Shown: positions 42,955 through 52,464, counted from the first letter of the stretch. The stretch: 59,716 nt of DNA from Pedobacter nototheniae (GCF_004335085.1 NZ_RQRS01000032.1:1-59716), one strand, 5' to 3'. Numbers and translations are program-made. The notes: generated from the letters alone by a model not told the origin.

Positions 42955-43953
42955 TCAGGCTGCGAACTTATTTAAGTCAACGTACGCTGACTTGCGCGTC
43001 GCCACAGCAAATATTCGCGCAAGCATTTTATTCCGAAGAATGTTGAGCGTGGCCATCTTACTCTTGCCGCCCTGAACCCTTTTATGGTAATAGGTACTTA
43101 GTTCTTTATCATAACGTGATGCACTCAATGCTGAAATGTGAAGCAGCTTTTTGATCTGTTTATTGGCCAGGCTGCTGACCCTGGTTTTACCCCGGTAAGT
43201 CGTGCCAGATTCATTCTGGAACGGTGCTGTCCCTGCAAAACAGGCAAACTTCCTCCAGGTATGGAACCGGGTGAAATTATGGGTATAGACAATCATATAT
43301 GCACCCAGAATTGGACCAACACCCTTGATCGTTGTGATCAGATCGAAGGTGGATTTAAGTTCCGGTGACCGGGAGATAACGAGCTTAATGGCTTCATCAA
43401 CCTGCTTCTCTTGAGTTGTTATTTGGTCTATAAGTGTGCTGTAAACTGGTGAAAAGTCCAACACATCACTATTCATCAGAAAGCGCTTTTGTTCGCTCTT
43501 TGTTACCAAAAAGCCTGCTCGGATTCTTACCAACCGGTCACGGAGAGAAAGCAATAGATGAAGTTGCATAATCTCCCTAGCTGGAAGCGTTGTCGGTGTC
43601 AGTTTCTCCCTGAAGGTGTATGCATAGTCGGCAATCCTTCTAGCATCAATGCGGTCGCTCTTACCTCTTGCAATACCTAAAGATCTTTTGATCTGCAGCG
43701 CAGAAATCATGCAAAAGGGAATAGCAGCCTTTGAAAGGTAGGTCGCAAGAGGAATGGAATAAAGTCCTGTATGCTCGAAGCATACCCGAAGGTCGTTGTT
43801 TGTCGGATCAGGGTGATGTTTGCCGATCCAGTTTACCAGGGCATCATACCCCCTGGTCGTGTTGGTAAATACTTTGTACTCATTACGGCCATTGATATAG
43901 GCATCAAATGTGGCCTTAGAGACATCGATCCCAACGAACATTGTTTGTGTCAT
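42955..43953 (-). CDS. IS110 family transposase
   Basis: A 332-aa DEDD transposase/recombinase. The RuvC-like N-terminal domain starts MFVGIDVSKATFDAYING with Asp10, continues with VCFEHTGLYSIPLATYL and ends with the GKSDRIDARRIADYA pair of aspartates. The C-terminal Tnp (transposase_20) domain has IKGVGPILGAYMIVY, CFAGTAPFQNESGTTYRGKT and RVSSLANKQIKKLLHISALS, which includes the serine used for strand exchange. Length is normal and no stop or frameshift is seen, so the element is probably active. In this family, target choice is set by a bridge RNA transcribed from the non-coding end; see the region upstream. Confidence 0.95.
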   Translation of the reverse strand: MTQTMFVGIDVSKATFDAYINGRNEYKVFTNTTRGYDALVNWIGKHHPDPTNNDLRVCFEHTGLYSIPLATYLSKAAIPFCMISALQIKRSLGIARGKSDRIDARRIADYAYTFREKLTPTTLPAREIMQLHLLLSLRDRLVRIRAGFLVTKSEQKRFLMNSDVLDFSPVYSTLIDQITTQEKQVDEAIKLVISRSPELKSTFDLITTIKGVGPILGAYMIVYTHNFTRFHTWRKFACFAGTAPFQNESGTTYRGKTRVSSLANKQIKKLLHISALSASRYDKELSTYYHKRVQGGKSKMATLNILRNKMLARIFAVATRKSAYVDLNKFAA

Positions 43954-44100
43954 AATGTCAATAATTAAGTAAAAAAATAAGTTGCTCGACTATAACCATT
44001 AGCAGGCCTTATGCCTATAATTCTAAAGGGTCTCAGCAACAGGGGACTAATACGGAACAGGGGTCTGAGCCCAGCAAGATGTCAAGTTCACCTTATTCCA
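43954..44100 (-). ncRNA. Candidate IS110 bridge RNA region
   Basis: The non-coding end upstream of the transposase. On either strand GGGTCTCAG (44028-44036) pairs with CTGAGCCC (44065-44072) with one bulge, closing a 28-nt loop that contains AACAGGGG twice (44038-44045 and 44056-44063). A second small hairpin lies at 44004-44016 (AGGC-N5-GCCT). Position, size and stem-loops with internal guide-like loops fit what is known of IS621-type bridge RNAs. No promoter or RNA end can be seen directly, so this is inference. Confidence 0.4.
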
Positions 44101-44185
44101 TTCACCAAAGTTTGTAAAAAATCAAATAACTAAATATTTAGAAAAACTGCGATTCCGGGGCAATAATTAACGAGTAAAGTTAATG

Positions 44186-44259
44186 GCAAGATGTAGATTT
44201 GTCCACAAATCAATCTTGCGCCCTTGTGGTCGGGGCTGTCTCTCGGAACTCGGACAGCC
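44186..44259. other. Two strong hairpins in the 44.1-44.6 kb non-coding gap
   Basis: Hairpin 1: GCAAGAT-GTA-GATTTGT, loop CC, ACAAATC-A-ATCTTGC (44186-44219), 14 paired bases with one internal loop. Hairpin 2: GGCTGTC (44234-44240) with GACAGCC (44253-44259), 12-nt loop. They could be a terminator pair, an IS remnant or a small structured RNA. The rest of 44100-44613 shows no gene. Confidence 0.5.
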
Positions 44260-44613
44260 TAAACCCATGGTAAAATAATTGAAAGCTGAAATAATATATT
44301 CTCTTTTAGGAGTAAGTTAAAACATAAATAACAGAAGAAGAGTTCGTTTGTATTCTCAAGGTTCTGCTCAAGGCTAAGCTATTTATCAAATAAAGTTTTT
44401 CTACAATGTTTTTAAGATGATATTTTAACAGTTATAGCCTTAATGATATATCTTTTCTGGAGCCTTCTACTAGTCTAAGACTTGTAAACTCTTATGTGTT
44501 GAAAATAAAGTTGTTAGTTAAGTTTATTTTCTCTCTAAATTTAAAAATAAAACATTATCGGCTTTTAAAATCTCAATAATAAAATCTATTTTTATTAAAC
44601 AATATCTAAACCT

Positions 44614-44742
44614 ATGCTATCTCTTAATCACCTCTGCTTTTTGGGTACTCCTGAAATTCTTGTTCTAGCACTATCAGTTGCTATGATTTACTTTGTTTAC
44701 CAGATAACAAAAACTATAATTCTACATTTAAAGAATCGATAA
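44614..44742 (+). CDS. Possible 42-aa membrane peptide
   Basis: A small ORF with one hydrophobic helix (LGTPEILVLALSVAMIYFVY) and a basic end (TIILHLKNR), giving a single-span protein with a positive C-terminus. The start LGTPEI recalls the N-terminal turn of TatA-like and other small Bacteroidota membrane peptides, but the similarity is too short to name it. It ends 17 nt before the RHS-partner pseudogene on the same strand and could be its leader gene. Chance ORFs of this size are common, so the call is tentative. Confidence 0.4.
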   Translation: MLSLNHLCFLGTPEILVLALSVAMIYFVYQITKTIILHLKNR

Positions 44743-44759
44743 TTATCAACTTTATATTC

Positions 44760-46629
44760 ATGAAAAATCTAAATGCTCTTTTTAAGCTCATCACTTTTGT
44801 GGGGATTTTGTTTAATTTAACCACACTGAGGGCTCAGATTGTTAATGTAAGCCAATCATCAGGTGCAGCAACAATCAATATTCCTATTTATACGTTAAAA
44901 CGTGGTAAAATTACCGTACCAATTTCGCTCTTTTATTACGGAAACGGGGTGAGGGCAAAGGACATAGAAGGCTCAGGAGGAATGAACTGGCAGTTTTCTG
45001 CAGGTGGGGCATACAAAAGACTATGACACTTCGACAGCCAATGATTCTGCTGCAGTTGCACTAAAAAGTATGGGGCTGAAAAATATCAACATCCCGATTG
45101 AGACTTTTAATCAGATCGAACGGGGTGGAGTTGCCAGGACCGTTTCGGCTAGTTTAACCAGGTTCGCCATATTTAGCCCTGGTAGCGAACAGCCTGCAAA
45201 AACCTTAATATTCAGAAATGCCACTGGCATTACCGATTTTCAACCTTCATTCATTCAGTCGGGAAATTTGGTAAATGATGTAAGATATTATTCAACGGGA
45301 AACTTTACAGATTATAATATTCATGGGCAGCTCCTCTCTGGAAATAACGCCAAGGGACAAATCAAATCTGCTTTGTATGATGATTATTCAAGGCTGCCAC
45401 TGGCGAGTATCAACAATGCGAGGCAGGATGAAATCCTGTATAGCAATTTTGAACAAGGAAATCTTGCAGGGCTTTGGTTTGAAGCGAATGGGCAAAGTTC
45501 CACTATTGCAAATTCAGGTAAACTGAGTGTAATTACAAACCCTTCAGCTGTACTTTATAGAAGTCTAAAGAAAAAAGTGGGCTCGACAACATATATTCTA
45601 TCTACCTGGATAAATTCTACAGTATCTAACACGCTTAATGTATCGGTAATCAATACGGCTAACCAGATTGTTTCCAATGCTGTCAATATTATTGCAAGCT
45701 CAGGTAATTGGAAGTATTATCAAGTTAAAATACCTGTAGCATCAATGAGCCAAACTTTCACTATCAAGTTGTGGGCATCATCTGAGCTGCTGATAGATGA
45801 TGTTATATTCCGACCTGAGGAAGCTGATGTGCAGATAGGTAATTACGACATAATTACCGAAAATAAACTTTTTACTGCTGCCGCGAACGGAATGGCCTCC
45901 CGCTATGACTATGATGCAGTGAACAGGATAAAACATGTATACGATCAGGATAAGAATATTGTGCAGAAGATGGGTTATGTATTGGGTACTAATCAGGATC
46001 AGTTTGCCCCAAGCTTTACTATGGCTGATAACCAACTTGTTAATACTCAGATTAATTTTTCTATAAACAGTTATCCTGTATTTACAGGAGACGGATTGAC
46101 TTATACATGGAATTTTGGTGATGGAAGCCCTGCTGTTGTTACAACAACCCCTGATGGTGTACTACATACTTATACGCAGGTAGGTAATTATACAGCGAGT
46201 ATAACCAAGTCTTCCCCTTATTATGGATCGGTTACGGTGAGCAAAAACCTGACGGTTTCCTTGCCTGCTGTCGGTGCAACAAAACTGTATTCTAATTCTG
46301 GTGATATGATGCTTACTTTCTATCAGAATGGACAGATTGTAAGGCAGTTTTCGCAGAGTGAATTCAATTCCGGCACCTCGACCATTGATCCTGGTGCATA
46401 TACGATCAGGGTGGGTGTCTCCTCAACCGCCTTTAGTAGTTCGAATCCCAATGGTTATAAAAGTATCCAGTTTTCTGCCAGGGGCCCGAACAATACCAAT
46501 GTGGTTTCGAGCTGTCTGTCTTCACAGCCTGGGGTAAGCATATATGAGTTTTATATGGATTTAACAGGTAAAGAAAGCCTCACGCTGTATACCGATCCGC
46601 AAACTTGCGTACCATCATCAGTTGACTAA
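44760..46629 (+). pseudogene. RHS-partner secreted PKD-domain protein, broken by deletion/frameshift
   Basis: Two frames make up one gene. The first (44760-45026, 88 aa) has a signal peptide and the start typical of long Bacteroidota proteins that precede RHS genes (SSGAATINIPIYTLKRGKIT, SGGMNWQFSAGG). It then runs into a stop. The second (from about 45004, +1 frame) continues to 46629 for about 540 aa with a carbohydrate-binding-like segment (NSGKLSVITNPSAVLYRSLK) and a PKD domain (TYTWNFGDGSPAVVTTTPDG). The junction joins a very early segment to a late one, so codons are probably missing as well as shifted. The second frame has no proper start (GTG inside the first frame). It ends 24 nt before the RHS toxin gene. 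Confidence 0.75.
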
Positions 46630-46653
46630 GGTTCCCATCTAATCTCAAAAAAA

Positions 46654-49600
46654 ATGAAAAGATATTTTTCCTACATACTGTTGCTGTTGACCAGTATGTT
46701 TATTTGTATATCCTTTAGTTATGCACAAAACAAGACTTTTGTACAACAGGAAGTAGTCAAAATAGCAGGTGTATTTACTGATGAACAGTTAAATGGCCTT
46801 GCACCATCACAAAAACAGGTTACCAGAACTTATGGCGATGGTTTCGGGCGTGCCCAGCAGGTAATCATTGTTGGGGGGAGTCCGAACGGAAAGGACCTGA
46901 TCCAGCATAAAAGCTATGATAATATGGGCAGGGAAAGCAGAAGCTATCTCCCTTATGCCTCGGCAAACAATAATGCCACCTTTAGAGGGAATGCAGTTGT
47001 CGAACAGGCCGCTTTTTATAACACTTCCGGTCAGAAAACTGCTACCGATGCCAATCCTTTTTCACAGCAGTTGTTTGAAAACAGCCCATTGCAGCGAGTA
47101 TTGCAACAGGGATCTGTGGGTGCGGGTTTCCAGCCAGGAGAACATTATAAAACAATAGTTTACGGAACCAATCTTTCTTCTGAAACAGTGCGTAGGTGGC
47201 AACCTGATGGTAGCGATGCCGGTGTATGGCCTGCGGGTACCTTAAGTGTCAGTACAGTAACTGATGAGAACGGCGCAAAAACTGTTGTGTACACCGATGC
47301 CGCAGGACAGACAGTACTAAAACGCCAATGGCTAGGGCAAGATGGAGTAAATTGGTTGAATACCAGCTATGTTTATGATGATCTTGGTCAGTTAGTTTTT
47401 GCTGTATCTCCAAAAGCCTATGCACTAATGGAATCTGCTGGCAACTTTGCGCTCTCTCAACCAGAGGTGGCCAAACTGATCTTCAGTTATGTGTACGATG
47501 AAAAGGGAAGGCAGGTGGAAAGAACAGTGCCGGGAAGTTCTGCAGTTTATATGGTTTATGATCGCATGGACAGGTTGGTACTTGCTCAGGATGGGAACCT
47601 TCGAAGTATGGGGAAATGGAACTACATCAAGTATGATAGCCGTCAGACTCCGGTAAGTCAGGGAATTTATAATGATGGGAGTAGCCGTGCTGCCCTACAG
47701 GCTTATGTATCAGGACTTAATTACAATAATATTTATTATGAGGTTCGTAATGGTGATGCAGCAACAGGTTATTATACCAATAATACCTTTCCGGCATCGA
47801 ATATCGAGCCACTGGGTTACAGCTACTTTGATAATTATGACCTGGATGGCAATGGTTCACCTGATTACGCCTATCAGGGGCAGGGACTTAATGGGGAAGC
47901 TACAGCATCTGATTATCTCAGTGGTATGCCAACTATAATCCGCAAACGTACTGTAGGCGCAGGGCTTTCCAATATCTGGTTGAGTACGGTAATGTTCTAT
48001 GACCGTAAAGGACAGGTAATACAAACTTTGAGTAACAACCAGTTGAATAGTAATCTGGCCTCGGTCAAAACTTTCGTACGAGATTTTACAGGTAAGACCA
48101 CCTTGACTAAGAACGTCCATTCGGCTGCTACAACTGTTACCGTACAAACAGCGTACTCTTTTGACCATATGGATAGGTTGAAAACGGTAGATGAAAGCTA
48201 TAATGGCGCAGCCACCATCCGGGTTGCAGCCTATGAATATAATGAGATCGGGCAACTGGTTGATAAAAAGCTCCATAGTACCAATGGTGGAGCTAGTTAT
48301 CTACAATCAGTCGATTATCGTTACAATATTAGAGGACAACTCACCAGTATTAATAATAGTGGGCTTTCTGTTGATAGCAGGAATGATGATACCAATGATG
48401 TATTTGGAATGGAGCTGCTCTATGAACAGACCGATGGTAGCTTGGGGAATACCGGCTATTACAATGGGATGATCTCGGCAGTAAAATGGAAAACTAACGC
48501 ACCTGGGGTAACTAATGGGAATGAAAAAAGTTACCGATTTAATTATGATGCTCTGCTTAGGCTCACTGCAGCAAATTATGCCGATCGTTCCGCTGGCAGT
48601 AGTTGGGGTAATATTGCGGCGTTCGATGAAAAAAATATCCGCTATGACGCGAATGGGAATATACTATCTTTACAACGCAATGCGATATTGAACGGCAGTA
48701 TCACTGCTGTCGACGATCTGAATTATAGTTATGATGGCAACAGGCTTGCCAATGTAAGCGATGGAGCCGGAGGAAACTATAATGTGTTTGGTTTTAAAAA
48801 CCTGACAGGATCGGGTAATCCTTATGTATATTCAGATAACGGAAACTTAACGGCTGATCCCAAAAAAGGCTTAACCCTTTCTTATAATATCCTAAACCGT
48901 ACTGAACGCATCACGGTAAATACTGCCTCCGGTAGATACATTGATTATACTTACGACGCAGGGGGGATAGTAATCCGGAAGCAAGCTGTTGACAATGGAA
49001 GCCTGGTAAAGACCACCGACTACATCGAAGGCTTTGTTTATGAGAATGGAACGTTGGCCTATTTTGGCATGAGCGAAGGTCGGGTTAGGAATACTGCTGG
49101 CAGTTTGAAATCGGAATACATCATTCAGGATCAGCAGGGCAATGCCAGGGTAAGTTTTGAAGAACAGAACGGTATTGCTGTGGTAAGACAGGAAAACAGC
49201 TATTACCCTTTTGGCCTGAGTATGCCGGGCAACACTGTACCAACTGCAGCAAACAAGAATCTCTATAACGGTGGTGCAGAGTGGCAAGATGATTTCGGGG
49301 ATATGCCTGATTTACAGCAAACTTTTTATAGAATGTATGATGCGGCACTGGGCAGGTTTATTACTGTTGACCCCATAGCGGAGGCTAGTGAGAGTTTTGG
49401 AACATATCATTATGCAATGGATAATCCGATTATGTTTAATGATCCATTAGGAGATAAAGCTGCTGCAGGAGGCGCAACTATCTTTGATATTATCTATTCC
49501 ATTAATGCTGATGGAAATAAAAATGGTGGTCGTTGGTCAAGTTCAAATCCTGATTATGTTGAAATATTTTCAAATGACTTTCAGGGTTTTGGGGCAATAA

Positions 49601-50238
49601 CCGATAGGTTAGACAAATTCGGTGGTTGGGATACGACACTTGCAGGCAACTTCGATACGGCTTGGAGCAACCTGAATGACAATATCTCTGCAAGCGGAAC
49701 TGCCAGAGAAGTAGGCCTTCGAGGTGTAAGTATAGCAGAAACCCGAAGTAACACTAATTGGCTTTCTGATAGAATGAGAGAAGGGTACTCCAATCAGGGG
49801 GATGGACTGACAATTGGCCAGTTTGTAGACCCTAAGTCGATCAAGTTGAGGTCTGTCGGAGATGCTTATTATGCTGAATTGGTATATACAGAGAGTTTTC
49901 GGTTTCTTGATGTTTTCCCTTACAGATCTGAGGTTATTACAGCAAAGATGAACATTGGCATAGAAGTCAATAAAAAAAATCGCAACGGGGATGTGGTGCT
50001 TCAGGCTCAAGCAAAAGTATTAATTGCCGCCGCGCTTGATGTTGCTCGGATAAGTTCAAACAAAGAGATGAAGAATCATCGCCCTTTTGATTCCGCCCTG
50101 TTTATGGGAGATTTGAACTTTGCTTTGGGGGCGGTTTTTAATTATCCAGCAATTGCAAAGGAAAACTATCGTTATCAGTTTAGAACGCCTTTGGCTGTAA
50201 GTAAAGTTACTTTTCATTGGGCATTATTATATCCTTAA
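46654..50238 (+). CDS. Secreted DUF6443/RHS-repeat polymorphic toxin
   Basis: A 1194-aa protein with a Sec signal peptide (YILLLLTSMFICISFSYAQ). Residues about 30-160 form the DUF6443 domain (TRTYGDGFGRAQQVIIVGGS). A run of RHS/YD repeats follows (YDNMGRESRSYLPYA, YVYDEKGRQVERTVPG, YSYDGNRLANVSDGAGGNY). The RHS-associated core is at about 840-930 (YYPFGLSMPG, YDAALGRFITVDPIAE, YAMDNPIMFNDPLGD). After the core, about 260 residues (935-1194) form a unique C-terminal tip that I cannot assign; it has no obvious nuclease or deaminase motif. In polymorphic toxins this is the toxic domain and the next gene is its immunity. The next gene here is a lipoprotein, so the toxin probably acts in the cell envelope. 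Confidence 0.88.
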   Translation: MKRYFSYILLLLTSMFICISFSYAQNKTFVQQEVVKIAGVFTDEQLNGLAPSQKQVTRTYGDGFGRAQQVIIVGGSPNGKDLIQHKSYDNMGRESRSYLPYASANNNATFRGNAVVEQAAFYNTSGQKTATDANPFSQQLFENSPLQRVLQQGSVGAGFQPGEHYKTIVYGTNLSSETVRRWQPDGSDAGVWPAGTLSVSTVTDENGAKTVVYTDAAGQTVLKRQWLGQDGVNWLNTSYVYDDLGQLVFAVSPKAYALMESAGNFALSQPEVAKLIFSYVYDEKGRQVERTVPGSSAVYMVYDRMDRLVLAQDGNLRSMGKWNYIKYDSRQTPVSQGIYNDGSSRAALQAYVSGLNYNNIYYEVRNGDAATGYYTNNTFPASNIEPLGYSYFDNYDLDGNGSPDYAYQGQGLNGEATASDYLSGMPTIIRKRTVGAGLSNIWLSTVMFYDRKGQVIQTLSNNQLNSNLASVKTFVRDFTGKTTLTKNVHSAATTVTVQTAYSFDHMDRLKTVDESYNGAATIRVAAYEYNEIGQLVDKKLHSTNGGASYLQSVDYRYNIRGQLTSINNSGLSVDSRNDDTNDVFGMELLYEQTDGSLGNTGYYNGMISAVKWKTNAPGVTNGNEKSYRFNYDALLRLTAANYADRSAGSSWGNIAAFDEKNIRYDANGNILSLQRNAILNGSITAVDDLNYSYDGNRLANVSDGAGGNYNVFGFKNLTGSGNPYVYSDNGNLTADPKKGLTLSYNILNRTERITVNTASGRYIDYTYDAGGIVIRKQAVDNGSLVKTTDYIEGFVYENGTLAYFGMSEGRVRNTAGSLKSEYIIQDQQGNARVSFEEQNGIAVVRQENSYYPFGLSMPGNTVPTAANKNLYNGGAEWQDDFGDMPDLQQTFYRMYDAALGRFITVDPIAEASESFGTYHYAMDNPIMFNDPLGDKAAAGGATIFDIIYSINADGNKNGGRWSSSNPDYVEIFSNDFQGFGAITDRLDKFGGWDTTLAGNFDTAWSNLNDNISASGTAREVGLRGVSIAETRSNTNWLSDRMREGYSNQGDGLTIGQFVDPKSIKLRSVGDAYYAELVYTESFRFLDVFPYRSEVITAKMNIGIEVNKKNRNGDVVLQAQAKVLIAAALDVARISSNKEMKNHRPFDSALFMGDLNFALGAVFNYPAIAKENYRYQFRTPLAVSKVTFHWALLYP

Positions 50239-50264
50239 TAGATTTAAAAATATACTTTTATCCG

Positions 50265-50927
50265 ATGACGAATAGTTTTTATAAACACTTAAAAATTTTT
50301 ATTTTAGCAATGTTATTGCTAAATACCTCTTGTTCAAAAAAAATAACAAACATTCCTATGGCGAAAAACGGAATCTCAAAGCTGGATTTAGTAACAACAA
50401 ATATCCGCTCCAAGAACTTAAAAGGCGAACCAAGTTTAATGTTTAACGACAGGTTCTGTACTTTAATTGGGATAGACCTTTCTCCTCATTCATTGTTTGC
50501 TAATATCGGTTTCAATTTAAAAGATTATCCTTCATCACTTCGCCAGCAAATTTCTGAGTCTAAAGCAGTTTTACTCAGGCCATATAACACTTTTGACGCT
50601 GAACAAAATTTAGGAGATATTATTCTGCATGATTGGCTGAAGGATTTAAAAAAAATTAAGATTCTCACCATTGAAGGCGGATTAATCGACAAAAATAATA
50701 TCCTTTTGGACCTGCCAATCAAAACATTAGTTTTTGACCATTTCGCTAAAGAAAATAGGGATATTTTTCTGACAGCGATTTTATCTATGAAGCTACAATA
50801 TTTAGTTTATCAAGAAATGGACATTTCCGACGTTTCTTATCTACAAAAACGGCTTCCAAAAATGATCATTCTGCAAAAAACACAATATGAGGTAATGGTC
50901 AATCAAGGTTTAATATCTTTTGAATGA
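50265..50927 (+). CDS. Lipoprotein, candidate immunity protein (paralogue 1 of 3)
   Basis: I start at the ATG 50265, 26 nt after the RHS stop; the frame is open 16 codons upstream but that overlaps the toxin gene. The 220-aa product has a lipobox (LAMLLLNTSCSKK, Cys about 24). It has two parts: an N-terminal beta domain (SLMFNDRFCTLIGIDLS) and a C-terminal set of leucine-rich-like strands (IKILTIEGG, IKTLVFDHF, LQYLVYQEMDISDVSYLQKR). It ends with LPKMIILQKTQYEVM-N-QGL. The same layout and end motif appear in the genes at 51057 and 53012. Its position directly after the toxin tip makes it the best immunity candidate; the role is inferred from position. Confidence 0.8.
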   Translation: MTNSFYKHLKIFILAMLLLNTSCSKKITNIPMAKNGISKLDLVTTNIRSKNLKGEPSLMFNDRFCTLIGIDLSPHSLFANIGFNLKDYPSSLRQQISESKAVLLRPYNTFDAEQNLGDIILHDWLKDLKKIKILTIEGGLIDKNNILLDLPIKTLVFDHFAKENRDIFLTAILSMKLQYLVYQEMDISDVSYLQKRLPKMIILQKTQYEVMVNQGLISFE

Positions 50928-51056
50928 GAAATTTGCCCTTAAAGTAAGTTGCTGGCCATTGATGTCAGAAATTTTTATCTTTTCGCTCTGAAATAAAATT
51001 GATAATAGAAATGACATGAAAAAAAATCAAGCAACAGCATTTATGGTATCCTGTTT

Positions 51057-51671
51057 ATGTTTTCTTGTTCTTTTAAAAATATGAAAAATAGACGTAACAT
51101 AAATAATATGGAAATTCCTGTTTCCACAATAAATAGAGAGACACTTAATGTTGATTTTGGAAATCTAAAAGGTAAAGAGGGTCTTCTATATCATGATGAG
51201 TATATAATTATAACTTCTTTAGATGAAAAACCCCATATGCTGATTGTTGCTCCTAATTCTGATTTATCAAGCTTACCAATATCTCTAAAAAGTGATGTTT
51301 ATGATTGCTCGGTACTATATATTCATCCATCGAATGAACTTATCGCCGATACTAATGAAATTCCTCAATGGTTTTATAACTTCAAACAATTAAAAACACT
51401 AAAATTGGAGGGACTTGAAATTGAAAGTCTAAGTTTCCTAGAGGATATGACAATTCAGAATTTATTGATCGACAACTGTAAGAAAATTGATATTGATTCA
51501 AATATTGACTACTTGTTAAAAGTGAGGTCGCTTGAATACTTTATTTATGATGATTCTTCTAGTTTTTTGAAGATCAATGAATTAAAACGAAAAATTCCCT
51601 CGTTAAATATTATCTCAAAATCCAAATTTGAAGAAAAAGCAAAGGCTGGACTAGTAAATATCTTGCAATAA
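51057..51671 (+). CDS. Lipoprotein-like candidate immunity protein (paralogue 2), possible frameshift at start
   Basis: A 204-aa open frame related to its neighbours: DFGNLKGKEGLLYHD, HMLIVAPNSDLSSLP, LKTLKLEGLEIESLSFL, IQNLLIDNC, LEYFIYDD and the end IPSLNIISKSKFEEKAKAGL. The first ATG (51057, MFSCSF) lies in the middle of what should be the signal peptide. Upstream at 51016 an ATG followed by eight A residues starts the wrong frame; with one more A the frame would join and give a complete lipoprotein signal ending ILFMFSCSF. So either the gene is frameshifted, phase-variable through the A tract, or the read is wrong by one base. As annotated it lacks a full signal. Confidence 0.72.
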   Translation: MFSCSFKNMKNRRNINNMEIPVSTINRETLNVDFGNLKGKEGLLYHDEYIIITSLDEKPHMLIVAPNSDLSSLPISLKSDVYDCSVLYIHPSNELIADTNEIPQWFYNFKQLKTLKLEGLEIESLSFLEDMTIQNLLIDNCKKIDIDSNIDYLLKVRSLEYFIYDDSSSFLKINELKRKIPSLNIISKSKFEEKAKAGLVNILQ

Positions 51672-51687
51672 ATAATTTTGTATTAAC

Positions 51688-51781
51688 AATTCATAGATCC
51701 ATTTTTGAAGTCAAAGAATATGGTTGCAGAAAATTAATCCACATTAGACATTTAATTTTTGTATTCGTTTTATTTAGGTAA
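51688..51781. other. Recombination scar made of pieces of the downstream genes
   Basis: 51688-51722 matches 52693-52727 (35 nt, three differences), inside the membrane protein gene at 52581. 51739-51760 is identical to 53675-53696 (22 nt), the 3' end of paralogue 3 and its downstream bases. 51767-51781 matches 53715-53729. The pieces are in the same order as downstream, so this is what remains of a deleted tandem copy. Confidence 0.75.
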
Positions 51782-51846
51782 TTAGTAACTTGATGGACAT
51801 TCTTTTGATATATCCAAGTAAATGAAAGAAGCAAATGATTTTTTAA

Positions 51847-52464
51847 ATGGGTTATAAAATGTCAAGAAAAAAGTTTAAGAATGGAGATATATTGCAGATA
51901 CCATTACCAAATGGATTAGGATTTGCTTATGCAAAAGGAATTAATTTGCTTGAATTGAATAATGCGATTCATTATCCAACTATGATTAGGGTTTATAATT
52001 TCAGAACGACTTCTGTAGATATACCATTAACAGAACTTCTAAATAAAAAATTGGTCTTATGCCCTCTTTTAATTGCAGGTATATTGCCAACACTTTCTAA
52101 AGGTGTTTGGAAAATTATTGGAAATACTGGTTATAGTGAAGAAGAAAAAGAAATCCCTAATTATAAAATACCAGAACCTGATGAAGAAAATTTGAAAGAT
52201 TGGTATTATGTTGTGAATGCAGATATCTCACAAAAAATAAAATCGACATACGACAATGTAAAACATCTGGAAACCATAGGCGCGAAGGGTGCTGAATTAG
52301 TAGGAACAAAAATTGCAATGGCTTTAATTCGAGATGAGGGTAAAAATATTGAAGACTATTTTAAATTAGAGGAATATTTCGAAAAAAAGTATTATCAAGA
52401 AGTTATAGAAATTCCGACTTACTATAAACAATCTCAATCAATTAAGGGCAAAGCAATTACTTAA
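51847..52464 (+). CDS. Imm26-like immunity protein
   Basis: A 205-aa cytoplasmic protein (alternative start ATG at 51859, MSRKKFKNGD). The N-terminal KFKNGDILQIPLPNGLGFAY segment fits the Imm26 pattern, in which a GD-hydrophobic-IPL-G-GYG/FAY strand pair opens a small beta barrel. The second half is helical and acidic (ADISQKIKSTYDNVKHLETI, GKNIEDYFKLEEYFEKKYYQ). Imm26 proteins neutralise cytoplasmic toxins of polymorphic systems. No cognate toxin is next to it here, so it is likely an orphan immunity gene retained in the array. Assignment by pattern, not by search. Confidence 0.6.
   Translation: MGYKMSRKKFKNGDILQIPLPNGLGFAYAKGINLLELNNAIHYPTMIRVYNFRTTSVDIPLTELLNKKLVLCPLLIAGILPTLSKGVWKIIGNTGYSEEEKEIPNYKIPEPDEENLKDWYYVVNADISQKIKSTYDNVKHLETIGAKGAELVGTKIAMALIRDEGKNIEDYFKLEEYFEKKYYQEVIEIPTYYKQSQSIKGKAIT

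Larger units (their letters stand above)
42955..44100 (-). mobile_element. IS110 family insertion sequence (ends approximate)
   Basis: One complete DEDD transposase gene plus a structured upstream non-coding region of about 130-150 nt. IS110 elements normally have no terminal inverted repeats and make no clear target duplication, so the exact ends cannot be fixed by eye. The upstream end is probably between 44075 and 44120, and the downstream end within about 90 nt of the transposase stop. Confidence 0.75.

Noticed and set aside
47672..49793. Several 60-140 codon frames on both strands inside the RHS gene
   Set aside because: They are shadows of the YD repeats in other frames; the RHS frame is intact across the whole length.
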